From the NCBI GenBank assembly GCA_018267615.1, contig JAFDYD010000036.1, forward strand, positions 66,088 through 130,087: DNA of 64,000 bases. Direction: 5' to 3'. The notes under the pieces are model-generated. The model saw nothing but the letters and a program-made list of their open reading frames with translations, had not been told where the DNA came from and ran no database searches. Source of the DNA: Bacteroidota bacterium (GTDB lineage: Bacteria > Bacteroidota > Bacteroidia > Chitinophagales > Chitinophagaceae). Of this stretch, positions 16,254-24,911 are shown piece by piece. Every line of letters starts with the position of its first letter. Within the stretch, counting starts at the first letter, position 1. The position numbers were made by a program, and so were the translations under genes.

Positions 16254-16929
16254 ATTCTGATTTTTTTGAATGATTGATTTGTTTAATGATGTCTAACTGA
16301 TGATTCAATAGATCTATCTGAAGTTTTAAGTTTTTAATCATGGCTTCAAGTAACTGCTCACGATTGGAATTTTTTGGCAACTGTTTTTGTAGAGAATGAT
16401 AAACACTGTCCAGGTTGCGTACATCGCCGGAAAATTTTTTGTAAAGCAATGGTTCGTCTTTCTCTAGTTTTTTTAATTCATTGTGTTTTATTTCGATCAA
16501 TTTTGTGTAGTGGTACATTTCTTCAGACATATCGTCTTTGAATTCTTCCACTTTTTTTGTGTCATTTTTTGTTTTCACAGGTTTGCGGTTTGCCAACTGT
16601 GTAGATGATGAATCAACTACGGGTGCAATCGGCGAGGTCTTAACGCCTGATGTATCCACAGGAGGCAGGTCATTTGTTATTTTTGCAACCGGGTCAGTGG
16701 TGATTTTGGTATCATTATTACGGCTGAAATACCAGATACCACTGCCTAACAAAATGACTACTGCTGCGGCGGCGCTCCATCGAAAAAAATTGAACCTGAT
16801 AACAGGTGTTTCCTGTTTAGTTCGGGGATCGAGTTTTTGATGGACATCATCCCACACTTTTAGTGCAGGCTCTTCCGAGTCAAACTCTTCCCGATGGTCT
16901 TTAATGAACTGTTCTAAACGGCTGCTCAT
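16228..16929 (-). CDS. Membrane-bound anti-sigma factor-like protein
   Basis: The product (233 aa) has a cytoplasmic N-terminus (LEQFIKDHREEFDSEEPALKVWDDVHQKL), one transmembrane helix (WSAAAAVVILLGSGIWYF, about residues 51-68) and an extracytoplasmic part rich in Pro/Thr/Ser followed by a long coiled-coil-like region (KLIEIKHNELKKLEKDEPL and on). The first gene of the operon encodes an ECF sigma factor overlapping by 4 bp, so this is most likely its cognate anti-sigma factor. No zinc-binding HxxxCxxC motif is visible. The C-terminus overlaps the DUF4097-like gene by 26 bp. Confidence 0.8.
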   Translation of the reverse strand: MSSRLEQFIKDHREEFDSEEPALKVWDDVHQKLDPRTKQETPVIRFNFFRWSAAAAVVILLGSGIWYFSRNNDTKITTDPVAKITNDLPPVDTSGVKTSPIAPVVDSSSTQLANRKPVKTKNDTKKVEEFKDDMSEEMYHYTKLIEIKHNELKKLEKDEPLLYKKFSGDVRNLDSVYHSLQKQLPKNSNREQLLEAMIKNLKLQIDLLNHQLDIIKQINHSKKSEYEKAYKSA

Positions 16930-17540
16930 GATAAGCCTCCTTGTTTTATTAAGATTAGTAATTTTTGTTTTGCGCGCATGTATTGAGTTCTCACCGTTGC
17001 GTGCGACACTCTCAGTATTTCTGCAATCTCTTCATGATCGTATCCTTCAAACAAATACAAACTCAACACCGTGCGATATCCATTAGGCAATAATTTCACA
17101 GCCTTTTTTATTTCATCTACTTTGAATTGGATATCTTTTTCGTCGAGCGCATCTTCCTCTGCTATATAACCGACATTTGTTTTTTCCATATCCACCAGGT
17201 CCATTTTCTTTTTTCTCAGGTGGTTGATGGATTTATTGATGACGATTTTTTTTAACCAGGCTCCGAATGTGGACTTATACTGGAAACTGTCGATGGAACC
17301 AAAAGCGTCCGTAAATGCTTCCTGTAATACATCTTCCGCATCTCCCGTATTGTTCACGATACGCAGGCTCGTGTTATACATCGCTTTCGAATATTTCTGG
17401 TATAGCTCTCCAAAACTCCGGGCATCCCGTCGCTTGCATCGCTCAACCAGCTCATCGTGTAGTATTGGTGCTGTTAATTCCAACCGGCTGTTTTTAAAGT
17501 ATCTACAATTAAATACACAAAGATTTCGACGATGTTGCAT
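16926..17540 (-). CDS. ECF-type RNA polymerase sigma factor
   Basis: From ATG at 17540 the product is 204 aa. Region 2 reads FGELYQKYSKAMYNTSLRIVNNTGDAEDVLQEAFTDAF, and region 4 carries LPNGYRTVLSLYLFEGYDHEEIAEIL with the helix-turn-helix VSHATVRTQYMRAKQKL. The frame extends 25 codons further upstream, but that part is translated GTACAAGG repeat and is not real. The gene heads a three-gene operon (sigma, anti-sigma, DUF4097-like), which suggests control of an envelope-related response. Target promoters cannot be read from the window. Confidence 0.92.
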   Translation of the reverse strand: MQHRRNLCVFNCRYFKNSRLELTAPILHDELVERCKRRDARSFGELYQKYSKAMYNTSLRIVNNTGDAEDVLQEAFTDAFGSIDSFQYKSTFGAWLKKIVINKSINHLRKKKMDLVDMEKTNVGYIAEEDALDEKDIQFKVDEIKKAVKLLPNGYRTVLSLYLFEGYDHEEIAEILRVSHATVRTQYMRAKQKLLILIKQGGLS

Positions 17541-17564
17541 GTTAGCAAAAAAAATTAATAGACT

Positions 17565-17665
17565 AAGGTACAAGACACAAGAGACAAGGTACAAGGCCCA
17601 AGTTGCAACTCTCAAGCCTTGAACCTTGTCCCTTGTGCCTTGTCTCTTGTTCCTTTTTCCTCGTG
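17565..17665. repeat. GTACAAGG-family inverted repeat, third copy
   Basis: The left arm (about 17565-17602) has AAGGTACAAG and GACAAGGTACAAGG units. The right arm (about 17614-17665) has CCTTGAACCTTGTCCCTTG and TGTCTCTTGTTCC. Pairing is imperfect. It lies between the divergent sigma-factor and acyl-CoA dehydrogenase genes. Confidence 0.8.
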
Positions 17666-17708
17666 CCTTATCTTTTTCTTACTTTAGTGGCTTATAAAAT
17701 GATTGGCC

Positions 17709-18893
17709 ATGGCTGCAAAAACCGATGTTTTCCAAAGTCCTGACTATTTTTTGGTTGATGAATTACTTACGGACGAGCATAAGTTAATTCGTGAGTCTGT
17801 GAGGGCCTATGTCAAGAAAGAAATTTCACCCATTATTGAAGATTATGCGCAGCGCGCTGCATTCCCGGAGCAGATCATAAAGCAATTGGGCGATTTGGGC
17901 TGCTTTGGTCCTACTGTTCCCGTTGAATATGGCGGCGGCGGACTCGATTATATAAGTTATGGATTGATGATGCAGGAATTGGAGAGAGGAGATAGCGGCG
18001 TTCGATCCACTGCATCCGTACAGGGTTCACTGGTAATGTTTCCTATCAATGAATATGGAAGCGAGGCTCAAAAAAAGAAATATCTCCCAAAATTAGGAAG
18101 CGGAGAATGGTTGGGTTGTTTTGGACTTACAGAACCTAATCATGGTTCCGATCCAAGTGGTATGCTTAGTAATTATAAAGATGCGGGTGATCATGTAATA
18201 TTGAACGGAAGTAAAATGTGGATCAGCAATGCGCCTTATGCGCAGGTTGCTGTTGTGTGGGCGAAGGATGAATCGGGCGAGATACATGGATTGATTTTGG
18301 AAAGAGGAATGGAGGGATTCAGTACGCCAACTACGCATGGCAAATGGAGTCTCCGCGCATCCGCTACCGGTGAATTGGTTTTTGATCATGTAAAAGTGCC
18401 GAAGGAAAATATTCTTCCTAAAATAAAAGGATTGAAAGGTCCTTTGAGTTGTTTGACGAAAGCCCGTTATGGTATTGCCTGGGGAACAATTGGCGCTGCA
18501 ATGGATTGTTATGATACTGCTTTGCGATACAGTAAGGAACGCGTGCAGTTTGATCGTCCGATTGCCGGCTTTCAATTGCAGCAAAAAAAATTAGCAGAGA
18601 TGGTTACCGAAATCACCAAGGCCCAGCTATTGAACTGGAGGTTGGGTGTTTTGATGAATGCCGGAAAAGCAACGCCGGCACAGGTTTCCATGGCAAAAAG
18701 AAATGGATGTGAAATTGCAGCCAACATCGCCCGCGACGCGAGACAGATACTTGGAGGCATGGGCATCACGGGTGAATATTCTATCATGCGTCACATGATG
18801 AATATCGAAAGTGTGATTACCTATGAAGGTACGCATGATGTTCATTTACTGATAACGGGTATGGATGTGACAGGGATAAATGCGTTTAAATAG
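17709..18893 (+). CDS. gcdH: Acyl-CoA dehydrogenase, glutaryl-CoA dehydrogenase type
   Basis: The product (394 aa) is a flavoprotein that oxidises and decarboxylates glutaryl-CoA to crotonyl-CoA in lysine and tryptophan breakdown. Features: an FAD-binding middle domain with GCFGLTEPNHGSDPSGM and WISNAPYAQVAVVWAK, RVQFDRPIAGFQL.Q in the C-terminal domain, and the catalytic glutamate in TYEGTHDVHLLITG. The last motif, with the following DVTGINAF, matches GcdH better than other acyl-CoA dehydrogenases. I chose ATG 17709 over an in-frame TTG 6 bp upstream. Substrate is inferred from motifs only. Confidence 0.88.
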   Translation: MAAKTDVFQSPDYFLVDELLTDEHKLIRESVRAYVKKEISPIIEDYAQRAAFPEQIIKQLGDLGCFGPTVPVEYGGGGLDYISYGLMMQELERGDSGVRSTASVQGSLVMFPINEYGSEAQKKKYLPKLGSGEWLGCFGLTEPNHGSDPSGMLSNYKDAGDHVILNGSKMWISNAPYAQVAVVWAKDESGEIHGLILERGMEGFSTPTTHGKWSLRASATGELVFDHVKVPKENILPKIKGLKGPLSCLTKARYGIAWGTIGAAMDCYDTALRYSKERVQFDRPIAGFQLQQKKLAEMVTEITKAQLLNWRLGVLMNAGKATPAQVSMAKRNGCEIAANIARDARQILGGMGITGEYSIMRHMMNIESVITYEGTHDVHLLITGMDVTGINAFK

Positions 18894-18894
18894 T

Positions 18895-18970
18895 GCGAAA
18901 CGCTGAACGCATAACGCCGAACGCATAGCGCATATCAAATGCGTTTAGCCTTGCGCGTTCAGCGTTTCGC
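18895..18970. repeat. Palindrome with perfect 16-bp outer arms (GCGAAACGCTGAACGC)
   Basis: Outer arms 18895-18910 and 18955-18970 are perfect reverse complements. The interior (ATAACGCCGAACGCATAGCGC) is itself repetitive in AACGC. It starts immediately after the gcdH stop and ends 19 bp before the aroK ATG. I saw no second copy in the window. Confidence 0.8.
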
Positions 18971-18989
18971 GTTATTAAAATCTTGTTCA

Positions 18990-19499
18990 ATGAAAATTTT
19001 CTTAATTGGATTTATGGGATCCGGCAAAACGCACTGGGGCAAATTGCTTGCAGAGAAATTGCAAATGTCCTTTTTTGATTTGGATACCGTGATCACAGAA
19101 AAAGAAGGTAAAACCATTTCCGAAATTTTTGCAGATAAGGGTGAAGAATTTTTTCGCTATAGAGAAAAAGAAGTGCTGGAAGAATTGGTGAATAACAACG
19201 AAAACTTTATTCTTTCTTCGGGAGGCGGCACGCCCTGTTTTTTTAATAATATTTCATTCATGAAAAAAAACGGCAGGGTAGTATGGCTGAATACCTCTGT
19301 CGATATTCTGAAACAAAGATTGCTCAAGGAAAGAATGAGCCGTCCGCTGATAAAAAATATCGGCGAGGCCCAATTGAAATCTTATATTATTCGAAAATTG
19401 GGAGAAAGAAAAATGTATTATGAACAGGCGGATGTAATGGTGAACGAGGAAGGAATATTATTGCAACCGCTTATTGAATTATTATTGAAGAATGAATAG
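18990..19499 (+). CDS. aroK: Shikimate kinase
   Basis: The product (169 aa) phosphorylates shikimate. The P-loop is FLIGFMGSGKTHWGKLLA, the shikimate-binding residues lie in FFDLDTVI and FFRYREKEVL, the glycine-rich motif is LSSGGGTPC, and the lid region reads RMSRPLI with the adenine-loop arginine in IRKLGERKMYYEQAD. The P-loop has THW where many members have ST.G. The longer frame from 18939 crosses a palindrome, so ATG 18990 is the start. This shikimate-pathway gene sits 32 kb from the main aro cluster. It overlaps the DUF423 gene by 8 bp. Confidence 0.94.
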   Translation: MKIFLIGFMGSGKTHWGKLLAEKLQMSFFDLDTVITEKEGKTISEIFADKGEEFFRYREKEVLEELVNNNENFILSSGGGTPCFFNNISFMKKNGRVVWLNTSVDILKQRLLKERMSRPLIKNIGEAQLKSYIIRKLGERKMYYEQADVMVNEEGILLQPLIELLLKNE

Positions 19500-19884
19500 A
19501 AATTTTTTATCCATCGCATCCATTCTGGGTGCTTTGTCAGTTGCCCTTGGAGCTTTCGCAGCGCATAAACTCAAAGAAATTTTTCCAGCCGACGCGCTAT
19601 CGATTTTTGAGACGGGAGTCCGCTACCAGTTTTATCATGTATTTGCATTATTTATAGTAGCAATACTGAGTGAGAAATTTAAAGGTAAATGGATCAACTG
19701 GGCCGGTTATTGTTTTATCGTCGGCATTATATTTTTTTCGGGTTCATTGTACGCATTAGCAGCATTAAAAGCAAAAGATGAAATTGGTCTGAAAGGCATT
19801 GGAATAGTAACGCCTATAGGCGGACTCTTTTTTATCATCGGATGGCTGTTACTTTTTTTCGGAGTGTCAAAAACTGCAGATTGA
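19492..19884 (+). CDS. DUF423 (YgdD-like) small integral membrane protein
   Basis: The product (130 aa) has four hydrophobic helices: SIASILGALSVALGAFAAHKL, YHVFALFIVAILS, INWAGYCFIVGIIFFSGSLY, and TPIGGLFFIIGWLLLFFGV. The motif GAFAAHKL followed by FETGVRYQFYH is diagnostic of the DUF423/YgdD family, whose function is unknown. It begins 8 bp inside aroK, so the two are probably co-transcribed. The 3' end of this gene has been copied, in decayed form, into the following inverted repeat. Confidence 0.92.
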   Translation: MNRNFLSIASILGALSVALGAFAAHKLKEIFPADALSIFETGVRYQFYHVFALFIVAILSEKFKGKWINWAGYCFIVGIIFFSGSLYALAALKAKDEIGLKGIGIVTPIGGLFFIIGWLLLFFGVSKTAD

Positions 19885-20153
19885 ACTTCTGATTTTAATG
19901 ATTAATATGATGTGCTATGTGATGTTATTTGTATTAAACGCAAATACATAGTAAATCAAAAGATGAAATTGGTGTGGAATACAATTGAAATAATAACCTC
20001 GATCGGCAGACTTTTTTTACAGGCCTTTTTCAGAGTGTTGAAAACTGGGATGGAGCTTCTGATTTTAATGATTAATGTGATTTACTATGTATTTGCGTTT
20101 AATACAAATAACATCACATAGCACATCATATTAATCATTAAAATCAGAAGTTC
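19883..20153. repeat. 76-bp perfect inverted repeat with a decayed copy of the DUF423 3' end inside
   Basis: Arms 19883-19958 and 20078-20153 are perfect reverse complements over 76 bp. The 119-bp spacer resembles, in order, the end of the DUF423 gene: AAAGATGAAATTGGT at 19958-19973 (also at 19773-19788), then ACTTTTTTTACAGG, CAGAGTGTTGAAAACTG, and finally CTTCTGATTTTAATGATTAAT again. So the block is a direct duplication of gene end plus arm, with the arm also inverted. The outer end begins GAACTTCTGATT, shared with 12742-12922. Confidence 0.92.
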
Positions 20154-20163
20154 CATCGGCAGT

Positions 20164-22140
20164 TCACAGTTCCAATTCAAAAATCATTTTCGTTCCATGA
20201 TGATTCTCGATTTTGAAATCTCCTGATATCGAGTTGATTCTTTTTTTCATATTATGCAATCCGTTGCCAAACTTCCTGACATTGTCCAAGTCGATTCCAA
20301 TTCCGTTATCGGCAATCCCTATTGTCAGTTTATGATTCACTTTAATATCGATCGTTACCATCGAAGCACGTGAATGCTTCAGCACATTATTCAACGCCTC
20401 TTTTACGGATAAGAAAATATTTCTTCTCTTTTCTCCGCTGAGATCTTTTGATGAAATTTGTAACGGAAGATTAAAGCGGCATTCAATCGGGGTATTCTCA
20501 AAAAATTCAACGGCGTATGCGCGGATATAAGCTACAAGGCTTTCAACGCTGTCGTTTGAACTGACCATGGTCCAGATAATAGTATTCATTTTATTGATCA
20601 GTTCATTTGCTGACTGAGAGATTTTTTCAATCTCGGGTAGCGTATTCTCTTTCATTTTTGTTTTTACGATTTCACTCATCAGCCTGATTGCCGTAACACC
20701 GGAACCGAGTTCATCGTGCATGTCGGCGGAAATGCGGTTTCGTTCCTGTTGTTTTGCTTCCAGTATTGCAACCTGTTTTTCAAATTCTTTTCTTTCGTTA
20801 TCCAACTTCAATCTTTCTCTCTCTTTGATTCTCTCGATCAGATCTCTTTTGTTTTTGTAAGAGAGGCCCGACATAAAAAAAATTAATTCCAACACCAATC
20901 CGGCCTGGTAATAGATCAATGAATCATTCATCACACTATTTGGCTTGTCCGAAATCCGCATCGGCGATATCAATAACAAAAAAGAGATGATAGAAAAAAA
21001 CGTCAGGCAAAGTTGCCCGGCTACGAGATAGTTTATCAACGGATCTTTTCTTCTGAGACCATAGAAAATAAAGATGAGACTAACGATAAGCAATACCTGC
21101 TTCGTGATATTTTCCACCAGGTTCATCACGTTAAATTCTGCGGAGATAATAAACAACGAGACGAATACAGCGACAGACGCGGCTACGATCCATCCGGTTA
21201 TAAGAAATGTTTTGTCAAGGAAAGGATGGTCATATTTTGTGTTGAGAAATTTCCGAAAAAAAAGAAGGTAGAAAAAATAACCCGTCATCTGGATAACAAA
21301 ATCAAAAAATCCCTCGAAGAAATAATTGAATTCGGTTGCTTGTCCAAACAAATATGATTTTAAAAAGAGTAGAATGGCCATGCACGATGCATACACTGCG
21401 TAATAAATAAATTCTACATTATAATTCTGAAAGAAAACCGCAATGGAATAGAAGATCATCATCAGCAGGATGCCGGCCGTTATGTAATTGAACAATTTTA
21501 CATAAACGCCCTTTACAATATTTTCCTGGTTGAAACGATAGTAAGCGATAAAGTCTTTTTTTACGATCGCCGGTGATAAAGATGTGATCGTCGTCATGAT
21601 ATAATTTAACTTGGCAATGAACAGTGCTTTTTCTTTTGGTTGCATTGTGATTTTGGTAAACCCGCGGAGATAATTCCCAACGGGCGAGAGTGGCTGTTTG
21701 GGATCGAGTAAGGATCTCTTAAACATGTCCATTTCCCTACAATACGAACCAGGGGTAAAGAAAAATGTAATTGCCGTGTCGCCACCATTGTACAAAGGGA
21801 ATTCGATGTAAATACTTTTCCCGGTAATATCCATTGGAATTTTCTTTTCAAATTCGGCAGGAACCGAGTTCGAGAATTTTAAGTTGGTGATATCCTTGTC
21901 GGGCAGCGCATTTTTTTTGTACGTAGTATATAAAACGGATTTATTAATCGTCAACGAAGATTGAATTTTTGAAACATCAATCATCGCACTATCGGCAAAT
22001 GATTGACCATTTGTTTTTCCGATTAATACCAAGTAAACAGTACAAAGAATTATACCGCGGGTTTTGTTCCGGATGATATTTTGAAATGGCCGGCAGAGGT
22101 CAATGATATTGATGGTTGCTTTTCTCATAATCCGCTGCAC
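20164..22140 (-). CDS. Sensor histidine kinase (7TMR-DISM type, HisKA_3)
   Basis: The product (658 aa) has an N-terminal hydrophobic signal/anchor, an extracytoplasmic domain to about residue 215, seven or eight transmembrane helices (about 220-430), a coiled coil (ERIKERERLKLDNERKEFEKQ), a HisKA_3 dimerisation domain with phospho-acceptor His475 in SADMHDELGSG, and an HATPase with SVKEALNNVLKHS (N box) and IADNGIGID (G1). The layout is that of 7TMR-DISM kinases, which pair with LuxR/NarL-type regulators. No response regulator gene adjoins it, so it is an orphan here. Signal unknown. An alternative start lies 12 bp in (second Met). Confidence 0.9.
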   Translation of the reverse strand: MQRIMRKATINIIDLCRPFQNIIRNKTRGIILCTVYLVLIGKTNGQSFADSAMIDVSKIQSSLTINKSVLYTTYKKNALPDKDITNLKFSNSVPAEFEKKIPMDITGKSIYIEFPLYNGGDTAITFFFTPGSYCREMDMFKRSLLDPKQPLSPVGNYLRGFTKITMQPKEKALFIAKLNYIMTTITSLSPAIVKKDFIAYYRFNQENIVKGVYVKLFNYITAGILLMMIFYSIAVFFQNYNVEFIYYAVYASCMAILLFLKSYLFGQATEFNYFFEGFFDFVIQMTGYFFYLLFFRKFLNTKYDHPFLDKTFLITGWIVAASVAVFVSLFIISAEFNVMNLVENITKQVLLIVSLIFIFYGLRRKDPLINYLVAGQLCLTFFSIISFLLLISPMRISDKPNSVMNDSLIYYQAGLVLELIFFMSGLSYKNKRDLIERIKERERLKLDNERKEFEKQVAILEAKQQERNRISADMHDELGSGVTAIRLMSEIVKTKMKENTLPEIEKISQSANELINKMNTIIWTMVSSNDSVESLVAYIRAYAVEFFENTPIECRFNLPLQISSKDLSGEKRRNIFLSVKEALNNVLKHSRASMVTIDIKVNHKLTIGIADNGIGIDLDNVRKFGNGLHNMKKRINSISGDFKIENHHGTKMIFELEL

Positions 22141-22271
22141 GTTGCAGGTCGCGACGATATCTTGATTTAAATTACAATTTATTACTTAAAAGGATATTAA
22201 CCGTTGCTATCTTAAATCTTAAAAACGCTATAAACAAGCAAGAAACTTGCGCTGGTAATATTGTGTTCCTT

Positions 22272-22279
22272 ATCTTTGT
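22272..22279 (+). promoter_or_regulatory. Candidate promoter (-7 TATCTTTG) 4 bp before the ftsK ATG
   Basis: An exact TAnnTTTG match ends at 22279; ATG is at 22284. A TTG near 22250 could be the -33 element at about 21 bp spacing. If used, ftsK mRNA would be leaderless or nearly so. The element also argues against the longer frame that starts with GTG at 22263. Confidence 0.45.
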
Positions 22280-22283
22280 CACC

Positions 22284-24794
22284 ATGGCAAAACGTTCGAA
22301 ATCGAAGAAAAGCCAGTCGTCCGTCCCCGATAAGCTGAAACCAGAAAAAGAGGCACAGGTAACGGTGAAGCAGGTTATCAGGGATGAGCGTACCCATAAA
22401 ATCACAGGTGCCGTTTTCCTGTTGCTGGCCATTTTTCTTTTTATTGCTTTTACCTCTTACCTATTCAACTGGAAGGAAGACCAGGACAAAGTTTTCCAGG
22501 GAGCTTCTATACTATTACCATCTTCGGAAGTGAAAGCGTCCAACCTGCTGGGTAATCTTGGCGCTTATGTTTCCTACGAATTTTTTGATAAGGCATTCGG
22601 TCTTGCATCTTATTTTATTTGTTCATTCTTTTTTATTGTCGGCGCTAACCTTCTATTCAAGAAAAAATTATTTTCTATCAGTCGCAATTTGCGCTATGTA
22701 ATCGTCAGCACTTTATTTTTTTCAGTGGCCCTTTCTTTTCTCACCAAAGGAAGTAGTTTTTCCTGGGGTGGTGCGGTTGGGGATATGCTCGATGAGTGGC
22801 TCAACAGGTTCCTTGGCAAAGTTGGTACAGGCGCATTACTTTTCGTGGGTGCTTTAGCGTATTTTATATGGAGATTTAACCCTGTATTTAAAGTTCCTAA
22901 AATGCCTCTGCGGGAAAAATCAAAAGGGTTGAGTATTCCGCCAGCTGATGAAGGAGCGAAATTATTTGTCGCAGAATCTGTCGGAAAAAATCAAGGCAAT
23001 ATATTGAAGAATGAAGGTGGTGTTGTGGTAATTTCTCCATCAACCGATATCGAAGAGGGGCCGACAGATTTTGGGTTTATTGAAAAAGAAATGCCTGTTG
23101 AAGATCCGATAGAAAAGGCGATTGTTGAACCGGTTGTACCTGTAAAAATTTCTCGCCCTGATGAGCAGAAGCAAGTTCCGAAACAAAAGCCATCATCGCT
23201 CGAACTCGAAATAAAAACAAAATCGGAAGAGGTGGTTGCCGAGGCCGAAGACAGTATGTATGCAAAAGGAAAACCACAATTGCTGCCCGACTACGAACCG
23301 ACATTGGATCTGAAACAATATAAATATCCTACGCTTGAATTGTTGGAATCGCATGGTAGTGATAAGATCGTTCAGGATGCAGGCGAACTAGAGAATAATA
23401 AAAACCAGATCATCGGCACGTTAAAGAATTATGATATAGAAATTCAGAAAATAAGCGCTACCGTTGGCCCTACGGTTACACTCTATGAAATTGTACCTGC
23501 GGCCGGCGTGAGAATTTCACGTATTAAGAATTTGGAAGATGATATCGCATTGAATCTTGCCGCACTGGGTATTCGCATTATCGCACCGATCCCGGGAAAA
23601 GGAACGATTGGTATTGAAGTTCCAAATGTGAAAAAAAGTGTCGTGAGTATGCGCACTTTGCTGGCATCGGATAAATTTCAGCATAATAATTTCAATCTGC
23701 CAATTGCTGTTGGTAAAAAAATCGATAACGAAAATTTTATTGTTGATCTTACCGCAATGCCGCATTTGTTGATGGCTGGTGCAACGGGACAGGGAAAATC
23801 AGTTGGATTGAATGCGATATTGGTTTCATTACTGTATAAAAAACATCCTTCGCAACTTAAACTGGTATTGGTGGATCCAAAGAAAGTGGAGTTGAGTTTA
23901 TATCGTACCATCGAAAAACATTTTCTCGCCAAATTGCCGGGGGAAGATGAGCCGATCATCACCGATACCAAAAAAGTAATTCATACTTTAAACGCGTTAT
24001 GTATCGAAATGGACAACAGGTATGACTTGTTGAAGGAAGCAGCGGCGCGCAATATCAGGGAATACAATGATAAGTTTATCAAACGAAAATTAAATCCGCA
24101 AAAAGGTCATCAGTATTTACCATTTATTGTATTGGTGATTGACGAATTTGCGGATTTGATTATGACTGCGGGAAAGGAAGTGGAAATGCCACTGGCACGT
24201 CTCGCTCAATTAGCCCGTGCGGTCGGTATACATCTGATCATTGCAACACAAAGACCTTCGGTAAATATTATTACCGGAACAATCAAAGCAAATTTCCCGG
24301 CACGTATTGCATTTAAAGTATCTTCTAAAATAGACTCGAGAACGATATTAGATACGGGAGGGGCAGAGCAATTGATTGGTAAAGGCGATATGCTCATTTC
24401 TTATAACGGCGAGATCACGCGTATGCAATGCGCATTTGTCGATACGCATGAAGTGGAAGAAATCACTGCATATATCGGCGAGCAGCAGGGATATCCGCAA
24501 GCATTTCTTTTGCCGGAATATGTTGATGAAAAAGAATTGGAAGGAAAAGATTTTGATTTGAGTGACCGCGATCCGCTTTTTGAAGATGCTGCAAGATTGA
24601 TTGTGCTGAACCAGGTGGGATCAACGTCGCTGTTGCAACGAAAAATGAAATTGGGTTATAATCGTGCCGGCCGCTTAATGGATCAATTGGAAGCCGCGGG
24701 TGTAGTGGGACCGAGCCAGGGCAGCAAAGCCAGGGACGTTCTTATTAAGACTGAATTGGAACTTGAACATTATCTCGGAGGAAGGCTGGATTAA
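22284..24794 (+). CDS. ftsK: DNA translocase FtsK/SpoIIIE
   Basis: The product (836 aa) pumps chromosomal DNA through the closing septum. It has four N-terminal membrane helices (about residues 42-190), a Pro/Glu/Lys-rich linker (about 210-330), an alpha/beta motor domain with Walker A GATGQGKSV near residue 500, VLVDPKKVELS, Walker B VLVIDEFADL, and LARAVGIHLIIATQRPSVN, and a C-terminal winged-helix gamma domain (QVGSTSLLQRKMKLGYNRAGRLMDQLE) that reads polar DNA motifs and contacts XerD. Size is typical. It is followed by a lolA-like gene, a pairing also seen in Proteobacteria. Confidence 0.96.
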   Translation: MAKRSKSKKSQSSVPDKLKPEKEAQVTVKQVIRDERTHKITGAVFLLLAIFLFIAFTSYLFNWKEDQDKVFQGASILLPSSEVKASNLLGNLGAYVSYEFFDKAFGLASYFICSFFFIVGANLLFKKKLFSISRNLRYVIVSTLFFSVALSFLTKGSSFSWGGAVGDMLDEWLNRFLGKVGTGALLFVGALAYFIWRFNPVFKVPKMPLREKSKGLSIPPADEGAKLFVAESVGKNQGNILKNEGGVVVISPSTDIEEGPTDFGFIEKEMPVEDPIEKAIVEPVVPVKISRPDEQKQVPKQKPSSLELEIKTKSEEVVAEAEDSMYAKGKPQLLPDYEPTLDLKQYKYPTLELLESHGSDKIVQDAGELENNKNQIIGTLKNYDIEIQKISATVGPTVTLYEIVPAAGVRISRIKNLEDDIALNLAALGIRIIAPIPGKGTIGIEVPNVKKSVVSMRTLLASDKFQHNNFNLPIAVGKKIDNENFIVDLTAMPHLLMAGATGQGKSVGLNAILVSLLYKKHPSQLKLVLVDPKKVELSLYRTIEKHFLAKLPGEDEPIITDTKKVIHTLNALCIEMDNRYDLLKEAAARNIREYNDKFIKRKLNPQKGHQYLPFIVLVIDEFADLIMTAGKEVEMPLARLAQLARAVGIHLIIATQRPSVNIITGTIKANFPARIAFKVSSKIDSRTILDTGGAEQLIGKGDMLISYNGEITRMQCAFVDTHEVEEITAYIGEQQGYPQAFLLPEYVDEKELEGKDFDLSDRDPLFEDAARLIVLNQVGSTSLLQRKMKLGYNRAGRLMDQLEAAGVVGPSQGSKARDVLIKTELELEHYLGGRLD

Positions 24795-24878
24795 ACTATT
24801 TTGAAATTGATCGATCTGATAATTTGATGGAGTGGGTTGCTGGTTTCGCGGTGGCACGGCTATTGCATCTTTTTTGGA

Positions 24879-24886
24879 TATATTTG
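24879..24886 (+). promoter_or_regulatory. Candidate -7 promoter element (TATATTTG) for the lolA-like gene
   Basis: An exact TAnnTTTG match ends 26 bp before ATG 24912, in the gap after ftsK. It suggests the lolA-like gene can be transcribed on its own as well as from ftsK. Confidence 0.4.
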
Positions 24887-24911
24887 CGCTGAAGTAAAAT
24901 CAATTTGCCAA

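Noticed and set aside
17541..17615. 25-residue N-terminal extension of the first sigma factor
   Set aside because: It lies in the repeat (translation of CTTGTACC units). ATG at 17540 gives a normal ECF sigma factor.
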